A DNA stretch of 64,000 nt from Bradyrhizobium sp. NP1 (lineage in GTDB: Bacteria; Pseudomonadota; Alphaproteobacteria; Rhizobiales; Xanthobacteraceae), in assembly GCF_030378205.1 (NCBI RefSeq), contig NZ_CP127385.1, forward strand, positions 5,186,001 through 5,250,000, in the 5' to 3' direction. The first letter of the stretch is position 1, and the number at the start of each line of letters is the position of its first letter. Position numbers and translations under genes: made by a program. The notes under the pieces are model-generated. The model was not told the DNA's origin, did not search any database, and saw only the letters and a list, made by a program, of their open reading frames with translations. This document shows positions 9,255-18,807 of this stretch, in pieces.

Positions 9255-9421
9255 CTGCCCTTGACGTCGAATCTGAATCGCCGATTGCCGCGCCCTTGCA
9301 CCTCGTGCCTTCGCACGAGAACGGGCACCAGCAACTTGTTGATCTGGTGTGGCTTTGCCTCAGAACTCCGGATGACGAACGCGCCGGCGGAATGACGCGG
9401 ACTTCGGGTCCAGGACACTGG
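9255..9421. repeat. Decayed copy of the 165-167 bp CTAG double-hairpin element
   Basis: The right half (9344-9421) folds as CTGGTGTGG..CACTGG with a CTTTG bulge in its 5' arm, matching hairpin B of the intact copies. It is preceded by an AACTTGTTGAT linker resembling the AT-rich linkers of other copies. The left hairpin is degenerate, but the span from CTGCCC to CACTGG is 167 bp, the family length. It occupies most of the 361-bp gap between the divergent dehydrogenase operon and the nucleoside transporter. Confidence 0.55.
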
Positions 9422-9493
9422 CGCATGCGTGCCATTGCGCTTTGAACGACGCCGCTGTCATATCTGCATCTGCTTTGCGGGGTTGGGAGAGAC

Positions 9494-10744
9494 ATGCTGC
9501 AACTGCAATCGGCTGCTGGCGTCGTGGCCTTGCTCGCGATCGCGTGGATGCTCGGCGAAAACCGCCGCGCGGTCTCGCTGAGGCAGGCGGCCATCGGCCT
9601 TGCCGTGACGTTCGTCACTGCGCTTGCGCTGATCAAGCTGTCGTTTGTCGCCCACGCTTTCGGCGCCATCAACGACGCCGTCGGCGCCATCGCCGCGGCC
9701 TCGCGCGCCGGCACCTCCTTCGTGTTCGGCTATCTCGGCGGCGGCGCCCTGCCCTTCGACCTGAAGACCCCGGGCGCAGACTTCATCCTCGCCTTCCAAG
9801 CGTTGCCGATCGTACTGGTCATGAGCGTGCTGACCACGCTGTTGTTCTACTGGCGGGTGCTGCCGCCGGTCGTGCGCGGCATGGCCTTCGTGCTCGAGCG
9901 CACGCTCGGCGTCGGCGGTGCGGTGGGCCTGTCCACCGCCGCCAACATCTTTCTCGGCATGGTGGAGGCGCCGCTGTTCGTGCGGCCGTATCTGGCGCAG
10001 ATGACGCGCAGCGAATTGTTCCTGGTCATGACCGGCGGCATGGCCGGGATCGCCGGCACCGTGCTCGTGCTCTATGCGACGCTGCTTGCTCCCCTGATTC
10101 CCGACGCGGCCGCGCATTTCGTGATCGCCTCCGTGCTGGGCGCGCCCGCCGCGATCCTGGTCAGCCTGATCATGGTGCCCGAGACATCGGACCGCCGCAC
10201 CGGCGGTGCGTTGGGTGATCCCGACGCGCACGCGACCAGCACCATGGATGCCATCGTCAAGGGCACATCGAGCGGGCTTGAACTGCTGCTCAACATCGTC
10301 GCCATGCTGCTCGTGCTGGTTGCGCTGGTCCATCTCGCCAACGCCATCCTCGGCGTGCTGCCCGACATCGGCGGCGCAAAAATCTCACTGCAGCGGATGC
10401 TCGGGCTCGTGATGGCGCCGGTGTGCTGGCTGATGGGCCTGCCGTGGCCGGAAGCCGTCACGGCGGGCAGCCTGATGGGCACCAAGACGGTGCTCAACGA
10501 GCTGATCGCCTATGTCGAGCTGTCGAAACTGGGCACGGATGCGCTCGACCCGCGCTCGCGGCTGATCATGCTCTATGCGATGTGCGGCTTCGCCAATTTC
10601 GGCAGCCTCGGCATCATGATCGGCGGGCTCGGCACCATGGCGCCCGAGCGGCGCGACGATATCAACGCGCTCGGCGTGAAATCGATCGTGTCGGGCACCA
10701 TCACGACCTGCCTGATGGGCGCGATCGTCGGCGTCCTGACATGA
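9494..10744 (+). CDS. Concentrative nucleoside transporter (CNT/NupC family)
   Basis: A 416-residue inner-membrane protein of repeated hydrophobic segments. It has the CNT signatures VGLSTAANIFLGMVEAPLFV near the middle and a Gate-domain region (MTGGMAGIAGTVLVLYA), then LMGTKTVLNELIAYVEL and a glycine-rich C-terminal segment. CNT proteins import nucleosides with protons or sodium. Length and motif order fit the bacterial NupC family, which is about 400 residues. It stands alone between a repeat-filled gap and a convergent acyltransferase gene. Confidence 0.93.
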   Translation: MLQLQSAAGVVALLAIAWMLGENRRAVSLRQAAIGLAVTFVTALALIKLSFVAHAFGAINDAVGAIAAASRAGTSFVFGYLGGGALPFDLKTPGADFILAFQALPIVLVMSVLTTLLFYWRVLPPVVRGMAFVLERTLGVGGAVGLSTAANIFLGMVEAPLFVRPYLAQMTRSELFLVMTGGMAGIAGTVLVLYATLLAPLIPDAAAHFVIASVLGAPAAILVSLIMVPETSDRRTGGALGDPDAHATSTMDAIVKGTSSGLELLLNIVAMLLVLVALVHLANAILGVLPDIGGAKISLQRMLGLVMAPVCWLMGLPWPEAVTAGSLMGTKTVLNELIAYVELSKLGTDALDPRSRLIMLYAMCGFANFGSLGIMIGGLGTMAPERRDDINALGVKSIVSGTITTCLMGAIVGVLT

Positions 10745-10765
10745 CGCCCCTGCCGACCGCCCGCT

Positions 10766-12703
10766 TCAATCGCGTCCTGAAACGACCTTCGCCGTTTTGA
10801 GTCCGGCCTGCGGCGCGATCCGCGCCACCACATAGGCCGAGCCCTCGGGGGTGAGATGCGCATGATCCCAGGATACCGGGATGCCGTCTGCGATCGTGAG
10901 CGGACATTGCCGCGCCGGGCAGACTGCATCGACCACCGATATGTAGGCGAAGCCGTCGGCATTGGGCAGCGCCGCGGCCATCATGCGGTCGAGCGCGAAG
11001 ATGTCGGCAAGCACCAAGTCGTCAGGCTTCGCGTCGATGCCGCGGCGCTCGGCCCGGGCCAGCATCGACGGCAGCCGCGCCCGATACTGCACGGCAGGCC
11101 CCAACAGCACGACGCGGATACCCATCGCGCGCAGCCGCGCGATGGTCGACCTGAGGTCGGCGATCATGGCGTCGAACCGCGGCGGGCGCGCATATTCGAG
11201 CCAGTCCGCGGACAGGATCACCAGATCCGGCCTGATGTCGCTGAAGAACGCCGCCATCCGCGCCGCGAACACACCGCAGGCGGCGATCGCCTGAGCGGCG
11301 GTGCTGAGCGTCGGCATGCAGGCCGGCTGCGTCGCCTGCAGGATCTGCAGCGCGTTCGGGTCGATCGCCTCGAACCCGTTGCGATAATGCGCGGCCAGGC
11401 TGTCGCCCCACAGGAGCAGGTTCAGCTTGCCGGCGGCAGGCACGAGGCAGTCACCATCAAAGCGGCTGTCGACTGATGCGAAGCATTGGCCGTAGCGGTA
11501 GAGCGCCTTGTAGTCGTAGGCGTTATAGGCATCGAGCCGCGCGGCGGCGCGGTCGCTGTCCGACGGCGTGCGGCTCAGCATGAATCCGCCAAGGCTTCCT
11601 GCGAGCAGCGCCATGCTGGCGAACAAGGCGGTGCTGAACGCGGCGCGCCGCGTCGGCGCCAAGGTTCGGTCGCGGAAGGGTTGCTCGACGAAGCGCCATG
11701 ACAGGTAGGAAATCACGACCGTGAGCGCGAACAGCGCGGTCTTCTCGGTGATGTCGAGCGTCAGGCTCGGCTTGGCAAAGCGCGCGAAGGTGAACAGCGG
11801 CCAGTGCCAGAGATAGAGCGAATAGGAAATCTGGCCGCAGAAGCGCAGCAGGCTGAGGAACGACAGCGGATGACGGGTGCGGTTCGGAATGCCGTAGCCG
11901 CACCAGATAAACAGCGCCGCACCGAGGCACGGCCATAGCGCGCGGGCGCCGGGAAAATCCGGGCCCTGCTGGTAGGTGAAGACGGGAACGAGGATCATCA
12001 TCACCGCAATGCCGCGGATCGCATGCTGCAGCGGCCGATTCTGCGGCACTTTCGGGAATCCCTCGACCGCGATCGCGCTGCCGACCAGGAATTCCCACGC
12101 CCGCGGCGGACTCAGGAAGAAGGCGTTCTCGGCGCGCCCGTTCGCGATCAGCCAGATGCTCAGCCCGAGCGAGGCGCCGCCGAGCACGGCGAGCGCCACC
12201 GGCAGCGCCAGGCGGCCGCCGCGCGCAAGCCGCATCACCGCCCACAGGATCGGCGGCAGCGCGAGATAGAACTGCTCCTCGACCGCGAGCGACCAGGTGT
12301 GCAGCAGCGGCTTTTCCACCGCGGCGTGGTCGAAATAGCCGGCCTGCAGGTAGAAGAAGATGTTCGAGGTGAAAGTCACCGCGGCCGCCGCGGAGCGGAA
12401 GAATTCCAGCCGCTCCGACAGCAGCAGGAAATGCATCGCCGGCAGCGCCGAGAACGCGATCATCACATAGAGCGCCGGCAACAGGCGGCGGATGCGGCGC
12501 TCGTAGAAGCGGGCAAAGGAGAAGCTGTCCTCGCGCATCTCGGCCTGGATGATGCCGGTGATCAGGAAGCCGGAAATGACGAAGAAGACGTCGACGCCGA
12601 TGAAGCCGCCGAAAATCCGCGGCGCCTCGAAATGAAAACCGATCACGGAGAGCACGGCGAGCGCGCGCAACGCGTCGATGTCCTCGCGATAGGCCCTGGT
12701 CAT
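10766..12703 (-). CDS. Acyltransferase-3 / SGNH hydrolase fusion (OafA/YrhL-like)
   Basis: A 645-residue inner-membrane protein. Residues 1 to about 370 form an acyltransferase-3 domain of roughly ten helices, beginning YREDIDALRALAVLSVIGFHF and containing FFVISGFLITG. The C-terminal periplasmic part is an SGNH esterase-like domain with the Ser motif WGDSLAAH and the Asp/His motif WDHAHLTPEG. Such proteins O-acetylate lipopolysaccharide, exopolysaccharide or peptidoglycan. The ATG at 12703 matches family starts. An upstream GTG at 12745 with an AAGG box is possible. Confidence 0.92.
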   Translation of the reverse strand: MTRAYREDIDALRALAVLSVIGFHFEAPRIFGGFIGVDVFFVISGFLITGIIQAEMREDSFSFARFYERRIRRLLPALYVMIAFSALPAMHFLLLSERLEFFRSAAAAVTFTSNIFFYLQAGYFDHAAVEKPLLHTWSLAVEEQFYLALPPILWAVMRLARGGRLALPVALAVLGGASLGLSIWLIANGRAENAFFLSPPRAWEFLVGSAIAVEGFPKVPQNRPLQHAIRGIAVMMILVPVFTYQQGPDFPGARALWPCLGAALFIWCGYGIPNRTRHPLSFLSLLRFCGQISYSLYLWHWPLFTFARFAKPSLTLDITEKTALFALTVVISYLSWRFVEQPFRDRTLAPTRRAAFSTALFASMALLAGSLGGFMLSRTPSDSDRAAARLDAYNAYDYKALYRYGQCFASVDSRFDGDCLVPAAGKLNLLLWGDSLAAHYRNGFEAIDPNALQILQATQPACMPTLSTAAQAIAACGVFAARMAAFFSDIRPDLVILSADWLEYARPPRFDAMIADLRSTIARLRAMGIRVVLLGPAVQYRARLPSMLARAERRGIDAKPDDLVLADIFALDRMMAAALPNADGFAYISVVDAVCPARQCPLTIADGIPVSWDHAHLTPEGSAYVVARIAPQAGLKTAKVVSGRD

Positions 12704-12828
12704 GTCAAACAAAAAACCGACAAGCGAAATCCTGGCGACAGTCACTCACGCCTTAGCGTGCGGAATGCGGGAAGAAAAGGCCGCAAGACGCCGGTGCATG
12801 GCCCGGCCGGTTCAGCCGACGGGCCCCG

Positions 12829-13407
12829 TCACGCCGTCAGCTCCACCGTGTCGAAATCGGCCGGCAGGATGATTTCCAGGAGTTCGACGTTGTCGGAATA
12901 GTCGAGGATCATGTGCCGAATGCGCGGCGGCTGGGTCCAGGCGCTGCCCTCGCGCATCATGGTCTCGCCCTCGCCTTCCATGTAGGTCTTCACCCAGCCC
13001 TTCAACACGTAGACCATCTGGAAGTCGACGTCGTGGAAGTGCAGCTTGGAAACCTCCTGCGGATTGCACGGACCGAGCAGGCGGATCACATGGGCCTGCG
13101 CCAGCCCGCCCGTGGCACCCTTGATGCCGAGGTCGCGGTATTGCGCGTAGGCGCGCAGGCCGTCGGCCTTGAAATCCTCCTCGCGGTGATGGCTGATTGC
13201 GACGCGCTGTTTCTTCCGCGCGGGCCTGGCGGCCGGCACCGCCGCTCTGGCGCGGCGAACGATCTTCTTGCGCGCGGTTGACTTGGCCGCCGTGGATTTG
13301 GCCGCTGTGGATTTGGCTGCCGTCTTGCGTGCCGCCGATTTCCTTTGCGCCGGCCTTCGTGCCGCCGCGCGCGATACGGGCTTGCGCTTCTGCTTCCTGC
13401 TCGCCAT
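12829..13407 (-). CDS. Cupin-domain protein with lysine/alanine-rich histone H1-like N-terminal tail
   Basis: A 192-residue protein in two parts. Residues 1-72 are almost only Lys, Arg, Ala, Ser and Thr and contain three AAKST repeats, like bacterial histone H1-like DNA-binding tails. Residues 73-192 are a single cupin with the metal-binding-type motif LHFHDVDFQMVYVLKGWVK and a second strand motif near PPRIRHMI. Cupin function is not predictable here. The tail may bind nucleic acid. It could be one gene fused to a slippage-prone repeat. Confidence 0.85.
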   Translation of the reverse strand: MASRKQKRKPVSRAAARRPAQRKSAARKTAAKSTAAKSTAAKSTARKKIVRRARAAVPAARPARKKQRVAISHHREEDFKADGLRAYAQYRDLGIKGATGGLAQAHVIRLLGPCNPQEVSKLHFHDVDFQMVYVLKGWVKTYMEGEGETMMREGSAWTQPPRIRHMILDYSDNVELLEIILPADFDTVELTA

Positions 13408-13457
13408 CGGCGTTCTCCCTTTCGATACCTGCGAAAGGTTAGCACAGAGAGCGCTTC

Positions 13458-13538
13458 GTAGGGTGGGTTAGGCGAAGCCGTAACCCACCGCCACGTGGCG
13501 ACGAAGATGGTGGGTTACGCTACGCTAACCCACCCTAC
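13458..13538. repeat. TAGGGTGGGTTA nested palindromic repeat
   Basis: The outer arms GTAGGGTGGGTTA (13458-13470) and TAACCCACCCTAC (13526-13538) are fully complementary. A second pair, TAACCCACC (13481-13489) and GGTGGGTTA (13509-13517), lies inside. This is the widespread GGGTGGGTTA..TAACCCACCC dispersed repeat of proteobacteria. It sits downstream of the usg-like gene and upstream of the cupin gene on the minus strand. Confidence 0.85.
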
Positions 13539-13552
13539 AAATCTGGCCTGTC

Positions 13553-13834
13553 TCAGTGCAGGCGGAACACGCCGTCGACCGCGCGCAGCTCCGCCGGCTT
13601 GATCAGGCGCGAATGCGCCACCGTCACGGAGTAGAGCGGGCCATCGAGCTTTTTCTGCCAAAACGCGAGGAAATCCTGCAACGCCGGAAATTTCGGAAAC
13701 AGGTCGTAGTTCTGCCAGACATAGGTTTGCAGCAACGACGGGTGATCCGGCATCCGATAAAGAATCTGCGCCGTCGTCAGCCCGTAACCCAGCACCTGCT
13801 TCCGAAAGTCGTCGGAAACAACCCTCGAGACCAT
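13553..13834 (-). CDS. usg: Usg-like family protein
   Basis: A 93-residue protein recognised by TTAQILYRMPDHPSLLQTYV, the FPALQDFLAFWQKKLDGPL segment and the ending RAVDGVFRLH, all characteristic of the alphaproteobacterial Usg-like family. The name derives from a gene near tryptophan genes in some species, but no trp gene is nearby here and the function is unknown. A purine-rich GGAGG lies shortly upstream of the ATG at 13834. It is a single gene divergent from groES. Confidence 0.85.
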   Translation of the reverse strand: MVSRVVSDDFRKQVLGYGLTTAQILYRMPDHPSLLQTYVWQNYDLFPKFPALQDFLAFWQKKLDGPLYSVTVAHSRLIKPAELRAVDGVFRLH

Positions 13835-13878
13835 GCCAACCTCCTTTGCAGGAGCGCATATTCAAGGGGAGGCCGTTG

Positions 13879-13925
13879 GCATGATGCGGAAAAGCAGAGA
13901 CCGTTTTTCCGAACCCGCTTCATGC
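13879..13925. repeat. Rhizobial GCATGAT..CATGC palindromic repeat
   Basis: The imperfect palindrome begins GCATGATGCGGAAAAGC and ends TTTTTCCGAACCCGCTTCATGC-like, with GGAAAA/TTTTCC arms. It is a copy of the common rhizobial GCATGATCCGGAAAA repeat. The rest of the 434-bp gap between usg and groES contains no gene. It holds the groESL promoter and CIRCE box. Confidence 0.7.
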
Positions 13926-14157
13926 CGAGTTAGCCGAGCCACCCGGTTCGAGATGCGCTCACATGAGAGAAATGTGACGCACGCAACCAACGCATCTCAA
14001 GCCCAAAGGGTTAATGAATTGTTGAAAATTGTTGCTTTGGCAGCAGCTTACCGCAGCTGCTAATACGCCCTCCGCGCTCCCGGACCATCGTTAATGATCT
14101 CGGGCGAAATTGCCGGCCAGCCTCCGGGGCAGCGGCAAATTTTCTGCTAGAAGCCTC

Positions 14158-14186
14158 TTGCTCATCACAAAGCTGTGGCCTATTTC
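14158..14186 (+). promoter_or_regulatory. Putative groESL promoter
   Basis: TTGCTC (14158-14163) and TATTTC (14181-14186) are separated by exactly 17 nt and end 12 nt before the CIRCE box. That places the operator near the transcription start, as in HrcA-controlled promoters. The match to the housekeeping consensus is partial, and a heat-shock sigma promoter could overlap. Confidence 0.5.
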
Positions 14187-14198
14187 CAGCCAGTCAGG

Positions 14199-14225
14199 CT
14201 GGCACTCGCTGGCCATGACTGCTAG
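14199..14225 (+). promoter_or_regulatory. CIRCE operator (HrcA site), degenerate
   Basis: CTGGCACTC-N9-GACTGCTAG matches the CIRCE consensus TTAGCACTC-N9-GAGTGCTAA at 15 of 18 positions with the correct 9-nt spacer. It lies 43 bp upstream of groES. In bradyrhizobia several groESL copies are known to be under CIRCE/HrcA control. Confidence 0.85.
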
Positions 14226-14268
14226 CATCCAAAAATCCACAATATTCGTAAGAGCTTAGGAGGACTGC

Positions 14269-14583
14269 ATGAAATTCCGTCCGCTTCACGACCGCGTCGT
14301 GGTCAAGCGCATCGACGCCGAAGAGAAGACCGCAGGCGGCATCATCATTCCCGACACGGCCAAGGAAAAGCCCTCCCAGGGCGAAGTCGTCGCTGTCGGC
14401 CCCGGCGGCCGTGACGAGAGCGGGAAGCTGATCCCGATCGATCTTCAGGTGGGCGACCGCGTGCTGTTCGGCAAGTGGTCCGGCACCGAGGTCAAGATCG
14501 ACGGCCAAGAGCTGCTGATCATGAAGGAGAGCGACATCATGGGCGTTCTCACCGACACCGCCGCCAAGAAGAAGGCCGCCTGA
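14269..14583 (+). CDS. groES: Co-chaperonin GroES
   Basis: A 104-residue heptameric lid subunit of the GroEL-GroES folding machine, cytoplasmic. It begins [15 protein letters not shown] and contains the mobile-loop region [18 protein letters not shown] and the conserved GEVVAVGPG. The length is normal for an alphaproteobacterial GroES. AGGAGG precedes the ATG. It is the first gene of the groESL operon behind a CIRCE box. groEL follows after an unusually long 137-bp spacer. Confidence 0.98.
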   Translation: MKFRPLHDRVVVKRIDAEEKTAGGIIIPDTAKEKPSQGEVVAVGPGGRDESGKLIPIDLQVGDRVLFGKWSGTEVKIDGQELLIMKESDIMGVLTDTAAKKKAA

Positions 14584-14693
14584 TTCCACGCCGCACACGC
14601 TCAGCCCTTAAGGAGCGCCGCGTACCCGAGCAGGCCAAGCGGAAGCGAGGCCGTCGCGAACGGTGCAAAACAAAGGCGTCACCGACAGGGTGA

Positions 14694-16361
<1,668 letters not shown>

Positions 16362-16440
16362 GGTCCCGCGTCGTCCCGGACGCGATGCAGCGCTTGAGCG
16401 GTGCATCGCTGATCCGGGACCGCGATCCGCACGAAACGCG

Positions 16441-16469
16441 AAGGGCGCGGTGCAAGCCGCGCCCTTTTG
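16441..16469 (+). terminator. Rho-independent terminator of groESL
   Basis: A 10-bp GC-rich stem, AAGGGCGCGG with CCGCGCCCTT, has a 6-nt loop and is followed by TTTTG. It lies 80 bp after groEL. An additional GTCCCGGA..TCCGGGAC dyad lies between 16370 and 16422. Confidence 0.8.
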
Positions 16470-16514
16470 CTTGTGGCCTGTGTTTGTGGCCTGTTTGGCG
16501 CGGGAATGCACGCG

Positions 16515-16681
16515 CTAGTGGTCCGATTCTAACATTCGCATCCCGTTGCAGCAGGCTCTTTTGCGAATGTTAGAATCAAAGGACCACTACCAAGTTATTG
16601 TTTCTAGTGGAGCTTTGGATTTGACGTTCGCGTAAGGGAATCGCGGCAAATGGGAAGCGAACGTCAAATCCGCTCCACTAG
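16515..16681. repeat. CTAG double-hairpin element, copy E1
   Basis: This 167-bp element has two hairpins. Hairpin A runs from CTAGTGGTCC to GGACCACTA and hairpin B from CTAGTGGAG to CTCCACTAG. They are joined by an AT-rich linker (CCAAGTTATTGTTT). The arms facing the linker carry the family bulges, CAAAG in A and CTTTG in B. It lies between the convergent groEL and phosphatase genes, ending 12 bp from the phosphatase stop. Confidence 0.85.
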
Positions 16682-16693
16682 CCCGGCTACCTC

Positions 16694-17395
16694 TCAATCC
16701 GCCGTTATCTGAAACCGCAAGCCGTCGCTGTTGACAAAGAAAAGCGGATCCAATCGGTCGGAGCCGAACGCCGCGGCGGTCAGCGGTCCGCCAAAACAGG
16801 CTCCGGTGTCGAGATTGATGCGATTGGACCGCACCTCTGGCGCACGTGTTGCCGTCGGCGTGTGGCCATGCACCACCAAAGCCCCGTGCCAAAGCCCCGA
16901 AGACAGGAACGGCTCGCGTATCCACAGCATGTCGTGTTCGGATTGAGCCGCGAGCACAATGCCGGGCCTCACGCCGGCATGGACGAAGAATCGATCGTTC
17001 TCGTGCAAGCAATAAGGAAGCGATCTTATCCATGCGAGGTGGTCCGGCGGCAGGTCGGAAGGGTCATCTATGCCGTAGGCATCGAGCGTCGCCTCCCCGC
17101 CATTGGCCCACCACTGCATTAGCTCGGCGTCGGAACGCCCGGGGTTCGCGGCAATCGAAAGCATGCTGTCGTGATTTCCCAGCAAGCACCGAAACCGCGG
17201 CTTGCCGGCGGCCTGCGCACGCATCAGGTAGGCGATCACCTCATTGGATGCAGGCCCCCTGTCCACGTAGTCGCCCAGCAACACGAACTCGTGCTCGATG
17301 CGGCCGGCGTTTCCACTGCAGAGGTCGAGCAGCGATCTCAGCTCCTCGAAACAGCCATGGATATCCCCTATCGCGAAAACAAGACGCTTTGCCAT
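16694..17395 (-). CDS. PPP-family metallophosphoesterase (serine/threonine phosphatase-like)
   Basis: A 233-residue cytoplasmic phosphoesterase with the three PPP signatures GDIHG (10-14), GDYVDRG (41-47) and GNHD (73-76), plus the later metal-binding His in VHAGV and VHGHTP. It should hydrolyse phosphoprotein or dinucleotide phosphates with two bound metals. The start at 17395 follows GGAAGGAC and gives the normal N-terminus of the family. The longer frame adds unrelated sequence. It is divergent from the MBL-fold gene across a 146-bp AT-rich region. Confidence 0.92.
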   Translation of the reverse strand: MAKRLVFAIGDIHGCFEELRSLLDLCSGNAGRIEHEFVLLGDYVDRGPASNEVIAYLMRAQAAGKPRFRCLLGNHDSMLSIAANPGRSDAELMQWWANGGEATLDAYGIDDPSDLPPDHLAWIRSLPYCLHENDRFFVHAGVRPGIVLAAQSEHDMLWIREPFLSSGLWHGALVVHGHTPTATRAPEVRSNRINLDTGACFGGPLTAAAFGSDRLDPLFFVNSDGLRFQITAD

Positions 17396-17541
17396 GTCGT
17401 CCTTCCAGATCAAACTTCTAGCTGGCAATCGATTCGCCAATTCGCCAGGCAAAATAAATGTTTGAAAAATTCCATAACGTGTAAATTTCTCGGGCCCTCG
17501 TTTGAATATAGAAGATTGGGAATCGAGATATTGGTTGAACG

Positions 17542-18792
17542 ATGCGATTGCGAATTCATCGGGGAACGCGGGAGATCGGCGGTACATGCGTCGAGGTCGA
17601 GAGCAGCGGGGCGCGAATATTGCTGGATCTGGGCTTGCCTCTGGATGCGCCGGACCTTGCGAGAGCCAGCCTCCCGGAGATTGACGGTCTCGAAGCGCCG
17701 TCGGCAAGCCTCCTCGCCATCATTGTCTCGCATGGGCACCGGGATCATTGGGGTCTCATTCCAAAGGTCCAGGCCACGATTCCGCTGGCCATGGGAGCGG
17801 CGACGGAAGCCATCATGGCCGCGGCGTCCCGTTTCGTGCCCGGCGGCGTAGCGCTGAACGCTGCCTATCACCTCGTATCCGGCAAGCCGATGTCGATCGG
17901 TCCATTCAAGATCATACCGCATCTCGTGGACCATTCGGGTTTTGACGCCTATGCGCTCGAAATCGAAGCCGGCGGGAAGCGGCTATTCTATTCCGGCGAT
18001 CTTCGGGCGCACGGGAGAAAAGGCAGCCTGTTCGAACGGCTGGTGCGCAATCCCCCAGAAAACATCGACATCATGCTGATGGAGGGATCAAGTCTTGGAA
18101 GGCTTGCAAATGACCAGCGATTTCCCAGCGAGACCGATCTTGAGGAAGGGTTTCTCAGGCGGTTCGAGGAAACGAGCGGGATCGCCCTGGTCGCCTGTTC
18201 AGCGCAAAACATTGACAGGGTGGTGACGATCTATCGCGCCGCGAAACGCGCTGGCCGCACGTTGCTTGTGGACGCCTATGCAGCCGAGGTGCTGTCCGCG
18301 ACGGGATACGCAACCATACCCAAGCCGGAACATGGCTGGCCCAACGTCGCGGTCTACATTCCGCAGTCGCAAAGGGTCCAGCTCGTCAAGAACGGCATCG
18401 CGCCGCTGGTCGACAAGTACCGGGATTTCCGCCTCTGGCCCGAACAACTAAGGGACAAGGCTGGCCGGCTAGTCATGCTGTTTCGCGGTTGGATGATGCA
18501 AGACCTCGATCGTGCTGACGCACTGGCGGGAGCGCGCGTGATCTGGTCGCAGTGGGATGGATATCTGGCTGATGGAGCCGGAGCAAGGCTGCGAGCGGAT
18601 TGCGAAAGGCGCGGAATTCCCTTTGAAACCCTTCATACCTCGGGCCACGCAAGCGTTCCGGACTTGAAGCGCCTCGCATCGGCTATTCGACCCTGTCGCC
18701 TCATTCCGATCCATACCTTCGGAAGGAACCAATTTCCCTCGCTATTTGACAACGTGACGCTCGCCGAGGATGGCGAGTGGATTGACGTCTGA
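17542..18792 (+). CDS. MBL-fold metallo-hydrolase, RNase J-like
   Basis: A 416-residue protein with the metallo-beta-lactamase motif SHGHRDH (63-69), a following HSGFDAYALEIE, the YSGDLR strand and a C-terminal SGHASVPDLKRLASAIRP..IPIHT segment. The last is typical of RNase J and beta-CASP nucleases, where it completes the active site. A DNA or RNA phosphodiesterase is likely but the substrate is unknown. Only 15 nt separate it from the next gene, a PD-(D/E)XK-like protein, so they form an operon. The DNA is visibly richer in A/T than its neighbours, suggesting acquisition. Confidence 0.82.
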   Translation: MRLRIHRGTREIGGTCVEVESSGARILLDLGLPLDAPDLARASLPEIDGLEAPSASLLAIIVSHGHRDHWGLIPKVQATIPLAMGAATEAIMAAASRFVPGGVALNAAYHLVSGKPMSIGPFKIIPHLVDHSGFDAYALEIEAGGKRLFYSGDLRAHGRKGSLFERLVRNPPENIDIMLMEGSSLGRLANDQRFPSETDLEEGFLRRFEETSGIALVACSAQNIDRVVTIYRAAKRAGRTLLVDAYAAEVLSATGYATIPKPEHGWPNVAVYIPQSQRVQLVKNGIAPLVDKYRDFRLWPEQLRDKAGRLVMLFRGWMMQDLDRADALAGARVIWSQWDGYLADGAGARLRADCERRGIPFETLHTSGHASVPDLKRLASAIRPCRLIPIHTFGRNQFPSLFDNVTLAEDGEWIDV

Positions 18793-18807
18793 AAATGAAA
18801 GTGACCG

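Noticed and set aside
9494..9494. Search for tRNA, rRNA and intact insertion sequences across the window
   Set aside because: No cloverleaf with the conserved T-loop bases, no rRNA sequence and no transposase gene could be recognised.
16515..16681. CRISPR-like reading of the double-hairpin repeats
   Set aside because: Copies are dispersed over tens of kb, contain no spacer array, and no cas gene is present.
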